A DNA stretch of 64,000 nt. Source: a virus. The DNA lies in the IMG/VR virus record IMGVR_UViG_3300043446_005562, positions 124,001-188,000 of that record; one strand, given 5' to 3'. The notes below the pieces were generated by a model, which saw only the letters and a program-made list of their open reading frames with translations, had not been told where the DNA came from and did not search any database. Positions 1 through 9,214 of this stretch are shown one piece after another. The stretch's first letter is position 1. Every line of letters starts with the position of its first letter. Made by a program: the position numbers and the translations under genes.

Positions 1-632
1 GAGCTGAATTCCTAAGAACTCAGCTTTCTCAAAAGTATCCAGATAATGCAGGCCGAGACACCGCAGACCTCTTTGCTGAAAAATCAGCCTTACAGGCAGA
101 ATTTGGCAGAATTGTGTGCATTTCATTCGGTAAGGTCAAATTTAACGAGGATGGAGAGCCAAGCGCACAAATCGTTTCATATACTGGCTCCGAAGAAGAG
201 ATCCTAACAAATGCTTTCAAACTTATTAGCGGTCTAACCAAACAAGGCAGTAAATTACTAGGTCACAATATTAAAAGATTTGATATTCCATTCCTGTGCA
301 AACGAGCCTTCATTAATCGAATTGAGGTTCCAGCTGCTCTTCAGGTCTGGGATCGTAAGCCTTGGGAAATTCCAGTGGTCGATACCTCAGAATTATGGAG
401 CTTTGGCGCATGGCAGGAGGGTTTCACCTCACTTGATCTGCTCTCAGCCGTTTTGGGAATTCCTTCACCAAAGGACGAGATGCAAGGCTCACAGGTTCAT
501 TCCGAGTTTTACGCTGGCAATATTTTAGAGATTCAAAAATACTGTCAAAAAGACGTTATCTCCTTAATAAAGATAATTCTTTCGCTTGCAAACCTAAACC
601 AAGTGGAAGAATCTAATATAATAATCAAGTAA
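1..632 (+). CDS. PolB-type 3'-5' exonuclease domain protein (5' end outside window)
   Basis: The frame is open from base 3 with no start, so the gene begins upstream of the window. A GTG at 114 falls inside the conserved core and is not the start. Visible motifs fit a stand-alone DEDD exonuclease of the PolB-exonuclease-like family (Pfam DNA_pol_B_exo2): EFGRIVCISFG in the first core strand, LLGHNIKRFDIPFL (Exo II, Asn/Asp), VDTSELW, and YCQKDV (Exo III, Asp). The Exo I acidic pair would lie in the missing part. Members of this family degrade 3' DNA ends and are common in phages; the exact role here is inference. GroEL follows 14 bases downstream on the same strand. Confidence 0.8.
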   Translation, partial: AEFLRTQLSQKYPDNAGRDTADLFAEKSALQAEFGRIVCISFGKVKFNEDGEPSAQIVSYTGSEEEILTNAFKLISGLTKQGSKLLGHNIKRFDIPFLCKRAFINRIEVPAALQVWDRKPWEIPVVDTSELWSFGAWQEGFTSLDLLSAVLGIPSPKDEMQGSQVHSEFYAGNILEIQKYCQKDVISLIKIILSLANLNQVEESNIIIK

Positions 633-646
633 AATAACCAAATTAG

Positions 647-2227
647 ATGAAAGAAATCATTTTTAAGACTGATGCTAGAACTCAGTTAGGTAATGGAATC
701 AATGCTCTAGCTGAAGCCGTTAAAGTGACACTTGGTCCACGTGGCCGCAATGTTGTCATCTCACGCGATAACAGTGTTGCTATAACAAAAGACGGAGTGA
801 CCGTTGCTAGGGAAGTACATTTAGAAAATAACTTAGAGAACGTTGGAGCCCAGATGGTGAAACAGGTCGCAAACAAAGTTGCAATCGAAGCTGGTGACGG
901 TACCACAACTGCGACGGTATTGGCTCATGCTATTTTTAACGAGGGTAATAAACTTGTTGTAGCTGGAACACACCCAATGGAACTTAAAAAGGGAATTGAA
1001 CTTGCCTCAAAGCAAATCATTGAATCTCTAAAATCTCAAGCCATCATGGTTGAAGACTTTGCAACAATCAAACAGGTTGCAACAATCTCAGCCAATAATG
1101 ATGAAGAGATCGGACAAATTATAGCTGACGCAATGGAGGCTGTGGGTTTTGATGGAATCATTACAACCGGTGAGAGTAAAACTGGGGAAACCTATGTTGA
1201 ATTAGTTGAAGGTATGCAATTTACAAGCGGCTATCTTTCGCCGTACTTCATCAATACCGAAAAATCCACAGTTGAATTTGACAAACCTCTTATTCTACTG
1301 TATGACGGCCGTATCACAAATTTACAAGACTGCTTGCAGTACTTGGAACACTCAAACAAATCAATGCGCCCGTTACTAATCATTAGCGAGAGCGTTGATG
1401 GTGAAGCCCTAAATACCCTATTGGTCAATAAGATCAAGGGAACTCTTAGAGTTGCTGCCGTAAAATCACCAGGCTTTGGCGATCAACGTAAATTAAAACT
1501 AGACGATATTGCCGTTTTAACCGGTGCAAAAACCGTATCTGAAATGGAAGGAGATACTCTAAAAGAGTCAATCGCTGCTAATTTTGTTGGTAGTTGTGAT
1601 CGAGTTGTGATTACCAACGATTCAACAATGATTATCGGCGGTCACGGCCAATCTTCTAAAATTGAGGCACACGTTAAAGATCTTGAAGCACAAATTGAGA
1701 ATCAAACGGACGACTCTAAAAAGTTGGTACTAAAGGAGCGCCTTTCTAAATTTAAAGGTGGAGTTGCAATCATCAAGATTGGTGCAACCTCTGAAATTGA
1801 AGCTCGCGAAAAATTCGACAGAATTGATGATGCGCTAGGCGCAACCCGATCAGCTGTGTCAGAGGGAATCATTCCAGGTGGAGGTATCACTCTTGCGCTA
1901 ACCGCCGATTCTTTAACCATTAATTTACCAAATCGCGAACAGCAACTTGGTGTAGAATTATTAAAACGGGCATGCCAGCAACCATTTAGAGTTATTTTAG
2001 AAAATGCAGGTCTTAGCCCAGACGTTGTTTGGAATGAAATTAAAGCCAAGGGCCTAGGTTTCAATGTTAAAAACGAAGAGTACGTTGACATGATCCAGGC
2101 TGGAATTATTGACCCAGTTAAGGTCACAAAAACTGCTCTTGAGAACGCAGTTTCAATTTCAGCTCTGTTATTGACAACTGACTGTTTAATGGTACAAAAA
2201 ACTCAAGTGAACCCACAAGTTCAATAG
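647..2227 (+). CDS. groEL: GroEL-like chaperonin (phage-encoded)
   Basis: A full-length 526-residue group I chaperonin. The N-terminal equatorial segment carries VTLGPRGRNVV and the ATP-binding GDGTTTATVLA near residues 83-93; the second equatorial part carries PGGGI near residue 405. The apical domain is present. The usual C-terminal Gly-Gly-Met tail is absent and the protein ends NPQVQ. It would form the 14-mer folding chamber, probably for phage structural proteins, since T4 needs host GroEL plus its own gp31 to fold gp23. The GroES partner lies about 13.6 kb downstream (15807), not adjacent as in bacterial operons. A strong terminator follows. Confidence 0.95.
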   Translation: MKEIIFKTDARTQLGNGINALAEAVKVTLGPRGRNVVISRDNSVAITKDGVTVAREVHLENNLENVGAQMVKQVANKVAIEAGDGTTTATVLAHAIFNEGNKLVVAGTHPMELKKGIELASKQIIESLKSQAIMVEDFATIKQVATISANNDEEIGQIIADAMEAVGFDGIITTGESKTGETYVELVEGMQFTSGYLSPYFINTEKSTVEFDKPLILLYDGRITNLQDCLQYLEHSNKSMRPLLIISESVDGEALNTLLVNKIKGTLRVAAVKSPGFGDQRKLKLDDIAVLTGAKTVSEMEGDTLKESIAANFVGSCDRVVITNDSTMIIGGHGQSSKIEAHVKDLEAQIENQTDDSKKLVLKERLSKFKGGVAIIKIGATSEIEAREKFDRIDDALGATRSAVSEGIIPGGGITLALTADSLTINLPNREQQLGVELLKRACQQPFRVILENAGLSPDVVWNEIKAKGLGFNVKNEEYVDMIQAGIIDPVKVTKTALENAVSISALLLTTDCLMVQKTQVNPQVQ

Positions 2228-2249
2228 TCAATAGCCATCGACGAGTAAT

Positions 2250-2290
2250 ACGCCTGGGTCAGTAACTTGCCTGGGCGTTTGCTTTTTTAA
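2250..2290 (+). terminator. Rho-independent terminator after groEL
   Basis: A nine-pair stem (2250-2258 with 2270-2278, two G-T wobbles) closes an 11-base loop and is followed by a T-rich run ending at 2290. It sits between groEL and the 1492-residue gene, so it separates two transcription units on the same strand. Confidence 0.75.
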
Positions 2291-2321
2291 AGGCGTCGAT
2301 AGATAAAATAAACACAAGTAG

Positions 2322-5300
2322 ATGGCGCAAAATACGCTATTCAAAGAGCTAATAAAACAGGTTTCATGTGAGGCAATCAAGGCCCCAAGCTTTACCCAAG
2401 ATGACCTTGATAAGGTAAAGGCCTGTATTAGTAATGTGACTCCTCCGCCAAGACCTCCGCTTGAAATTCCAGCAGAGTCCGATGAGATAAATTGTGTGCC
2501 AACCGCAACCGAACAGGTCAAACAGATAATTGCAGCAGAGCAGAAAAAAATGCCAATTGCAATTCGAAAATCTATTGTCAAGGCCAAGGTGCAGGAGGTC
2601 AAAGATAATTTAGTACCCATTAAAGCCTACTTTGATGCTCGATACGATTTTTACACAGCAACAATTGAAGCAGTCGAACCTTTTACTCTACAGTATCGAT
2701 ATTGGACAGATGAGTTTAATCGACTAAAGGCTTTAGCTGATTCCAAGTACTTACTAGCACGCAATCAGTATCCAAGCATAACTCCAAGCCAAGAACTTGC
2801 AATCACCGCAATTAGCTCAGCATTTCAATCCCCATCGGCCTACTCCCAGCTCATCATTGATTTAAAGGCAGATCTTTCTAATTTTGACTATTTTTACCAA
2901 TCAGCAACATTCAGCTCTCAAATATTGAATCCAGAGGCTATCGCCTCATTAGCCAGTAACCAGCCCTTTAAAAACTGGCTGGTCTATGTTAAAGCAGCAG
3001 CAGCAGCCTATCTTAAAATGGAAGTTGCAATCTCAGCTGCGGCCAATGCCCAAAATCAAAATATACAAACCCTTGCGCCACTTACCGGAACCGCAACCTC
3101 AATTAAATTACAACTACAACAGGCTTTTCAAAAAATATCAAATCAATTAATCGTTAGTTACTCAAACAATGGAGAAACTATAAATGGATTAACCGTGCCG
3201 GGTCGAACTTTGGGAGTCACACTGCGGCTTATTGACCAACAGGTTGTCAAAACCAAATTGCCAGTCATTCATGATGACGGTACGACCGAACAGGTTGATG
3301 CATTTTTACCAATTAAAGACAGCCAAGATTTAACCGAGAATATTTTTGACAAGCAATTGAGCTGTTTTAAAATATTCAATGTCAATAAGTACGACCCAGA
3401 ATCACCTCTTCAATTTTTGCCAGGAACAGGCGAGCTAGTCACCCAAGAAGAGTCAGACTATGCTGAGATTCCCGGTCTACTCTATAACGGTAAAATAGAT
3501 GGATCTGAATATGACGGCCTCTACAATAAACTGGCAAAGCCAATTACCAAACTGTTCACGCTGGAAGAGAGAGGTTTGACCACCAATCCTAATCAAATAG
3601 ACCCAGTCTTGGCATTAACAAAAGACGCACCGGTCTCAATCAAGCAAGATGAAATTCAATTCTATATAGCAAATCAAAAAACCTATGAAAAGTTCTTTGA
3701 AAATCTAGATACTGAGTATCCAAAGAGACTCAAAAACGAACTCGAAGAAGTCTATCCCGGAGAAATAGCCGGGCCAATCGCAGATCTCAAGTTACTGGCT
3801 CAACGTGAAGCAGCTCAAGTGTTTAGAGCACAGCCCAACACCTTTCTTGGTTTTGCTAGACCGACAAGCTATACATCAAACCCAGGTTCAAATATCTACA
3901 CAACCGCGACCTTTGAATACTCGGAGGTAAATCAATTTCTATCAGAAAGACTTGAATACTACACACGGGCAAAGCAAGAGGTTGATGAACTCTTTGCAAT
4001 GTGTGAAGCTGAATTGGTGCAACTACAAGCGGGTATTGAAGAAAACTCAATGACCGAAGCCAAGCTTTCCAAACTAATCTTGGAAATTCCATGCTTTGCA
4101 GCTAAGAAACCAAAACAAGATCCAGACTGTGAGGCCAAGACCCTTGCAAAACTTGGAAAGGATCCACTTGCAATTAGAACGCTTGGTGGAAATGACGGCT
4201 CATTACCAGATTACACGTCTATGTGCTATTGGCGAGAATTCACAAAATCATTAAATCAAGTTTCGATATTACCATTTCCGGATTTATCTGGCCCGCCGCC
4301 TGCCAATTTAGCATTCAGGTATTGGCCAATTTCCTGTATTCTACCGGTTGGAGTGGGCCTTGCGCTAATTCCATTACCTCAAAAATTTAAACCTCTATTT
4401 GTTTTACCAACGCCATTAGGTACTCTTGTCTGCCTTTTAACAATGCCGGCTGCTCCAATTGGAATACCTTTACCATCGGTTCACCTATTTTATTTTGCGC
4501 CAGACACAAGCAAGTACCTAATTGCGAGTCCAAACTTTCCATTGCTATTTTCAGATCCATCTGCTAAAACTTTAAAATTTGGATTTGAATTAGATGAATC
4601 ACCTGCCTCAATAAATCCGTTGGGCCTAAATCCAGCAAATGCGTATAAAGGTCAATTTGTTAAAGGCTCTATTCAAGTACCAGTTGCTGTGCAGGCTGCA
4701 ATTGAAAAGAGCAAAAGGCTTGCAGAAATAGCCGCTTTGATTGCAAGAGGAGAAATTCCCGATATTTTACCTGGCGCCTATGAAGAGATTTTATCTCTTC
4801 TATCGATTCCTCAAAGTAAAGAATTTTCCCTATTAGTAAAAGAATTTCAAAAAGATGCAAATCGTCAAATCGATAGACTTGGTGATATGCAGACCACTGC
4901 TATTGAAAATTTAAAAATAAAATTACAGCAAATAAAACAGACGGCCCTAGATAAAACTCTAGGTGAAAAGGACCCAGCAACTAGGGAAAAAACCAGAAAT
5001 GAGATCAATGATTTGCTTTTTTACAGTCAATTAACCGTCAATGACGCGGTTGCTGCCGCTCAGGAATCTTTTGAAAAGTGGTTTGACAATATTAAATTTG
5101 GAACCCTAACCTATCCCAAGGACGCTACTAAACACAATCCGGAATTACCAAAATGGGCAAAGGCAACTCTTGATCTAATTGAAGCCTATGCTCGTGGAGA
5201 ATTTGAAATTGAAAGCACCACTCTCAATAAAAAATTAAAAAAGGTAATTAGTCAAATTGACATAAAAAAATTCGTTAAAAAAACCGAATTTAATTTAGAT

Positions 5301-6800
5301 CTTGAGGAGGATTTGCTTGAATTCAAGGAGGCACTAAAGACTCTTGCAAAAAAGGGAATTGATTATTTAAAAGGAGATGATGTTGATACCCAAATAGATG
5401 AGAGTCTATCTAAAGAAGAACAGGAAAAGCAGAGAGCTGCTGCAAAGGCAATTCAAGAAAATGTTGCAAAATACATTAAATTAACAAAGCTCGCAGTCAG
5501 TATTCCAATTCCAGTTCCGACATTTGATCTAGCAAAGCCATGCTGCTCAACTCCACCTCCACCCGAGCCCCTAATTGATCCAGCAATTACTGCAGCCTTT
5601 TTACTCATAACTTCTCTAATTGAGGCTCTAATTGATAGTATGAATGCTGACGATATCATCAAATCTTTGGGTTTGCCAAACGGTAAGGTGAGCGCGCAAA
5701 TAATATTTGATTATCTAGATTCAATACTTGCATCAATGCCAGAGGTTCCATTTCCGGATCCAGCTAGCATAATTGATATTTACAAACATACAGTTTTACC
5801 AGTATTAACTGCAACAAGTTTACCGAAAGCGCCAAATCCATTACATTCGCCGGTTATTCCAATAATTATTCCATTGGATCCAATTCTTAAACCTCTAATA
5901 AAAGTTGCAATTGCGCTGCTACTTGAAGCCATTATTAAGTTGCTGTTTAGAGCCGGCGAAGCCCTAACCGATTCAGCAAAAAGGGCCGCAAACGCAGTCA
6001 GAACTGATTCAAAACTTTTAACTCAAATATTTACAGAAGCCTGTGGAGATAGTGGAATGACCGCAACCTTAACCATGACAACTTCATCGACTACAACAGC
6101 TTCATCCGCAACGGCATCGATATCAATTACAACACCAGACGGATTCAAGTTCACTTTACCTGAAATTCCTCAATTTGCTATTGATATATTCAAATACTTT
6201 GAATTATTGAGCAGCGCTGATCTAATTGAATTCATTAGACTAATGATAAACAAGCTATTTGATCAATTTTTAAATCCAATTGCTACAATTGCAGATACTA
6301 TTTCCGCAATCGCAAAAGCAATAGACTCTTCTAGTTACCAGACAATTGAGGCCGGTATTCCCCAGCTGACAATACTTAAGCTTATAAAAATGAAGTTGGA
6401 GTCAGAGATTCCAAAATTCTTAAAATTAAAAGTTATTAGTCCAGAAATAAATGCACTAATTAAATTGTCAATAATTCCTGCCTTGACCATTGCGGAGCCA
6501 GTATTGGCACCAACTGCATGGATTGGAGTTTTAGCACTATGTGCTTTTGCGCCACCTCCAACCTATAATACTGTGACATTTGCCCGGGCAATTCATCCAA
6601 TCTTGAATCAAGACGATTTGCCTCCTTGGGAAAGACTAACTCACAAAAATCCACTGTTTGCAATTTTTCTAGATGAAATTGCTTGGAGGACATCGATTTA
6701 TTCAACAGGTTCCTTGATATTTCAAACCAAGACACCAGCGGTTCTGCCTTACACACCAATTTTTCCAATTGTTCATATTTCACCGCATTTGGCCGGATAA
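2322..6800 (+). CDS. Very large protein of unknown function, probably virion-associated
   Basis: A 1492-residue protein not recognised as any family. The first ~40 residues are followed by a proline-rich patch (TPPPRPPLEIP). Long alpha-helical, lysine/glutamate-rich stretches alternate with proline-rich hydrophobic stretches. Around residues 670-770 there are many short Pro-flanked hydrophobic runs (LALIPLPQKFKPLFVLPTP), and around 1085-1110 and 1185-1220 long hydrophobic helices (AAFLLITSLIEALI, IKVAIALLLEAIIKLLF) that could be amphipathic or membrane-seeking. There is no signal peptide. Size and composition fit an injected or tail-associated virion protein better than an enzyme, but that is inference. 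The ATG at 2322 is preceded by an A-rich leader. Confidence 0.85.
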   Translation: MAQNTLFKELIKQVSCEAIKAPSFTQDDLDKVKACISNVTPPPRPPLEIPAESDEINCVPTATEQVKQIIAAEQKKMPIAIRKSIVKAKVQEVKDNLVPIKAYFDARYDFYTATIEAVEPFTLQYRYWTDEFNRLKALADSKYLLARNQYPSITPSQELAITAISSAFQSPSAYSQLIIDLKADLSNFDYFYQSATFSSQILNPEAIASLASNQPFKNWLVYVKAAAAAYLKMEVAISAAANAQNQNIQTLAPLTGTATSIKLQLQQAFQKISNQLIVSYSNNGETINGLTVPGRTLGVTLRLIDQQVVKTKLPVIHDDGTTEQVDAFLPIKDSQDLTENIFDKQLSCFKIFNVNKYDPESPLQFLPGTGELVTQEESDYAEIPGLLYNGKIDGSEYDGLYNKLAKPITKLFTLEERGLTTNPNQIDPVLALTKDAPVSIKQDEIQFYIANQKTYEKFFENLDTEYPKRLKNELEEVYPGEIAGPIADLKLLAQREAAQVFRAQPNTFLGFARPTSYTSNPGSNIYTTATFEYSEVNQFLSERLEYYTRAKQEVDELFAMCEAELVQLQAGIEENSMTEAKLSKLILEIPCFAAKKPKQDPDCEAKTLAKLGKDPLAIRTLGGNDGSLPDYTSMCYWREFTKSLNQVSILPFPDLSGPPPANLAFRYWPISCILPVGVGLALIPLPQKFKPLFVLPTPLGTLVCLLTMPAAPIGIPLPSVHLFYFAPDTSKYLIASPNFPLLFSDPSAKTLKFGFELDESPASINPLGLNPANAYKGQFVKGSIQVPVAVQAAIEKSKRLAEIAALIARGEIPDILPGAYEEILSLLSIPQSKEFSLLVKEFQKDANRQIDRLGDMQTTAIENLKIKLQQIKQTALDKTLGEKDPATREKTRNEINDLLFYSQLTVNDAVAAAQESFEKWFDNIKFGTLTYPKDATKHNPELPKWAKATLDLIEAYARGEFEIESTTLNKKLKKVISQIDIKKFVKKTEFNLDLEEDLLEFKEALKTLAKKGIDYLKGDDVDTQIDESLSKEEQEKQRAAAKAIQENVAKYIKLTKLAVSIPIPVPTFDLAKPCCSTPPPPEPLIDPAITAAFLLITSLIEALIDSMNADDIIKSLGLPNGKVSAQIIFDYLDSILASMPEVPFPDPASIIDIYKHTVLPVLTATSLPKAPNPLHSPVIPIIIPLDPILKPLIKVAIALLLEAIIKLLFRAGEALTDSAKRAANAVRTDSKLLTQIFTEACGDSGMTATLTMTTSSTTTASSATASISITTPDGFKFTLPEIPQFAIDIFKYFELLSSADLIEFIRLMINKLFDQFLNPIATIADTISAIAKAIDSSSYQTIEAGIPQLTILKLIKMKLESEIPKFLKLKVISPEINALIKLSIIPALTIAEPVLAPTAWIGVLALCAFAPPPTYNTVTFARAIHPILNQDDLPPWERLTHKNPLFAIFLDEIAWRTSIYSTGSLIFQTKTPAVLPYTPIFPIVHISPHLAG

Positions 6801-6869
6801 TTAGGCATTTTTTAAAACCAGAGGTGAAATCTCTGTATAATTTATTACTTAACACTCAAAAAATACAGA

Positions 6870-8051
6870 ATGGAAAACACCCAATTCACGCCGGAAGAAC
6901 TAGACGCCCTGTTCAACCAATCTACGTCCAAGTACAACACATCAGTTAAAATAACTGAGGCTGATCGTCGAGACGGGGTTAGAGTTCTATGCAAAGAGCC
7001 CTATGCTCAAGAACTTTATGACCTCTATTCAAAATACGATGGAGGCTCCCAATTTACATCCAAGGACTTTACAGTCGGTCAATTATGTTCAGTTATAGCA
7101 AAGAGCATTGACTTTGAAAATAAAGTAATCATTGCTGACGAAAAATTCTCAAAATCAACAATCTTTATTCCTTTCCGTGAATTTACTGAGGAACCATCTC
7201 TGCTACTCCACGATGGAGATCTTAGAGAATTCAAAGTAGTAATCACCAGAGCAGAGGCAGGCGATTATTTGGGTTCAGAAAGACGTTGCGCAGCCATAAC
7301 CTATAGAGATAATCTAAACAGCTTCATGAAAGAAGATAAGTGGTTCTACGTTAAAGTAACAAGCCTAGTAAAAGGAGGCTATCTTGCGCTTTACAAAGGA
7401 ACAGTTAAATGTTTCTTACCAGGTTCGCATGCAGCGGCTAACGTAATCCGAGACTTTAATGATTACTTGAATACTGAAATTCCAGTAATGATTGAGAATT
7501 TCGATGCAGCAAATGATCTATTCATTGTCTCTTACAAGAAATATATCAAACACACTCTACCTCAAAAGGTTTACGAATTGGAATTTGGTAAAGAGTACAC
7601 AGGTATTCTAACCAATAATCCTTATGATTTTGGAATATTTGTTGAGTTTCAAAATTATTACACAGGTCTTATCCACAAAAGCGAATTTGAAAACTATGCA
7701 GACTTTGCAAATGGCCGTAAATCCGGCGATGAAATCAAATTTTACATCAAGGATATCATCATTAAAAAGGGAGAGCCTAGAATTGTTCTGACTGACTCTC
7801 TAGATAAAGTTGATCACGAAAAGGTTCAATGGCAATCTTTAAAAGACCGAGTAGAGGGTCATACTTTAAACTTCACTCTGGACAAAGAGGACTTTGCTCT
7901 TGAATTAGAGATGCCAGATGAAGATTTGATCTTTAGAACTGACGTAAGTCACCTTAAGGGCAGAATTCGAATACCGGAGTCCGGCCAGGTTAAAATTGTG
8001 CGAGTTGACACTTTTAGAAAAAATTTAAAATTTGATTTCCTACAGGCTTAG
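6870..8051 (+). CDS. S1-domain RNA-binding protein, ribosomal protein S1-like
   Basis: A 393-residue protein with two S1-type OB-fold repeats: one around 152-228 (WFYVKVTSLVKGGYLALYKG, then FLPGSHAA) and one around 236-309 (GKEYTGILTNNPYDFGIFVEF, then GLIHKSEF). The second has the classic S1 pattern of a G-rich strand, an F-G-IFVEF core and an LIHKSE loop. The N-terminal 100 residues look like a Zn-free alpha/beta module without a match I know. S1 repeats bind single-stranded RNA; in Bacteroidota, where Shine-Dalgarno pairing is weak, S1 is important for mRNA recruitment. A phage S1-like protein could steer ribosomes to phage mRNA or act in RNA decay; this is inference. Confidence 0.8.
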   Translation: MENTQFTPEELDALFNQSTSKYNTSVKITEADRRDGVRVLCKEPYAQELYDLYSKYDGGSQFTSKDFTVGQLCSVIAKSIDFENKVIIADEKFSKSTIFIPFREFTEEPSLLLHDGDLREFKVVITRAEAGDYLGSERRCAAITYRDNLNSFMKEDKWFYVKVTSLVKGGYLALYKGTVKCFLPGSHAAANVIRDFNDYLNTEIPVMIENFDAANDLFIVSYKKYIKHTLPQKVYELEFGKEYTGILTNNPYDFGIFVEFQNYYTGLIHKSEFENYADFANGRKSGDEIKFYIKDIIIKKGEPRIVLTDSLDKVDHEKVQWQSLKDRVEGHTLNFTLDKEDFALELEMPDEDLIFRTDVSHLKGRIRIPESGQVKIVRVDTFRKNLKFDFLQA

Positions 8052-8060
8052 TTATAATTT
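8048..8060 (+). promoter_or_regulatory. Candidate promoter box (TTAG-TATAAT type)
   Basis: TTAGTTATAATTT overlaps the stop of the S1 gene and lies 22 bases before the small gene at 8083. It resembles boxes at 13307, 20491 and 30556 that precede other early-type genes. A -35 element is not obvious. Confidence 0.35.
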
Positions 8061-8068
8061 GGTACTTT

Positions 8069-8076
8069 AATAAATA
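8069..8076 (+). promoter_or_regulatory. T4-type late promoter box AATAAATA
   Basis: The box matches the T4 late -10 consensus TATAAATA at seven of eight positions. It ends only six bases before the ATG at 8083, so a transcript from it would be nearly leaderless, or would serve nrdB instead. It could be a chance AT-rich match. Confidence 0.35.
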
Positions 8077-8082
8077 ACTAAG

Positions 8083-8226
8083 ATGGGTAAGTCAATATTT
8101 AAAACAGAGCTTTCGGGTCAACAGGTTGGTAAAAATCATACCTTAAAACTAAACACTAACCGCCCTTTAAGCACCAGAACTTATACCCAAAACACAAGTA
8201 TTAACCGTAAAATTTATTTAAACTAA
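8083..8226 (+). CDS. Small basic protein of unknown function (47 aa)
   Basis: ATG at 8083 opens a 47-residue frame ([18 protein letters not shown]... to RKIYLN) that fills the space between the S1 gene and nrdB and ends one to five bases before the nrdB start. It is rich in Lys, Arg, Asn and Thr with no acidic stretch. No family is recognised. Tight packing between two genes and a plausible start support coding. Confidence 0.6.
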   Translation: MGKSIFKTELSGQQVGKNHTLKLNTNRPLSTRTYTQNTSINRKIYLN

Positions 8227-8230
8227 AGTG

Positions 8231-9190
8231 ATGGAACCTATTCTAGTAGAGAATCCAAATCGATTCGTTGTCTTCCCAATTCAGCACCATGATCTGTGGG
8301 AATTTTATAAGAAATCTGAGGCGAGTTTTTGGACAGCTGAGGAAATTGATCTAGCTGCTGACCTAGTAGACTGGCGTAACAAATTAAACGATGATGAACG
8401 TCATTTCATTAAACACGTTCTTGCCTTTTTTGCAGCAAGTGACGGTATTGTCAATGAAAACCTAGCGGAAAATTTCGTTAAAGAAGTCCAGTACCCAGAG
8501 GCAAAGTTTTTTTATGGATTTCAGATAATGATGGAGAACATACATTCTGAAACCTATTCATTGCTGATCGACACTTATATTACTGATCCGGAGGAAAAAA
8601 TGAAGCTCTTTAGAGCAATCGACACAATTCCAGCTGTTGCCAAGAAGGCAGACTGGGCTCTACGTTGGATCAAGAATTCAACCTTTCAAGAACGACTTGT
8701 TGCATTTGCAGCAGTTGAAGGAATCTTCTTTTCAGGATCCTTTTGTTCCATATTTTGGCTTAAGAAACGCGGCCTAATGCCAGGATTAAGTTTTTCAAAT
8801 GAACTTATCTCTAGGGATGAGGGCTCGCATACGGATTTTGCAGTTCACCTACACAACAATCACATTGTAAATAAAGTTCCTAAAGACAGAATCAAAGAGA
8901 TCTTGTTGTCTGCTCTAGAAATTGAAAAAGAATTTATTATTGATGCCTTACCAGTTAAATTAATTGGTATGAACTCTGAACTAATGGCTCAATACCTAGA
9001 GTTTGTGACAGATCGATTACTACAAGACCTTGGTTGTGAAAAGGTTTTTAACGTGCAGAATCCATTTGATTTTATGGTAAACATCGCATTGAACGGAAAA
9101 ACCAACTTCTTTGAAAAAAGAGTAGGCGAATATCAAAAAGCTGGTGTAAAAACTGGCGATACAGGTTTTTCAATGGATGCAGATTTTTAA
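8231..9190 (+). CDS. nrdB: Ribonucleotide reductase class Ia, small (radical) subunit
   Basis: A 319-residue R2 protein. The ATG at 8231 is chosen over the GTG at 8228. Di-iron ligands are visible: Asp40 (EEID), Glu in NENLAE, Glu102 and His105 in MENIHSETY, then RDEGSHTDF. Tyr109, four residues after His105, matches the radical tyrosine of eukaryotic-type R2, and the run around [33 protein letters not shown] is closer to eukaryotic R2 than to E. coli NrdB. With NrdA it makes deoxynucleotides for phage DNA. The subunits are encoded small then large, 24 bases apart, the reverse of the common nrdAB order. Confidence 0.95.
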   Translation: MEPILVENPNRFVVFPIQHHDLWEFYKKSEASFWTAEEIDLAADLVDWRNKLNDDERHFIKHVLAFFAASDGIVNENLAENFVKEVQYPEAKFFYGFQIMMENIHSETYSLLIDTYITDPEEKMKLFRAIDTIPAVAKKADWALRWIKNSTFQERLVAFAAVEGIFFSGSFCSIFWLKKRGLMPGLSFSNELISRDEGSHTDFAVHLHNNHIVNKVPKDRIKEILLSALEIEKEFIIDALPVKLIGMNSELMAQYLEFVTDRLLQDLGCEKVFNVQNPFDFMVNIALNGKTNFFEKRVGEYQKAGVKTGDTGFSMDADF

Positions 9191-9214
9191 CAATAAAAAA
9201 CAAGGATTTAAGAA

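Noticed and set aside
114-632. GTG at 114 as the true start of the first gene
   Set aside because: Conserved exonuclease sequence (ALQAEFGRI) continues upstream in frame to the window edge.
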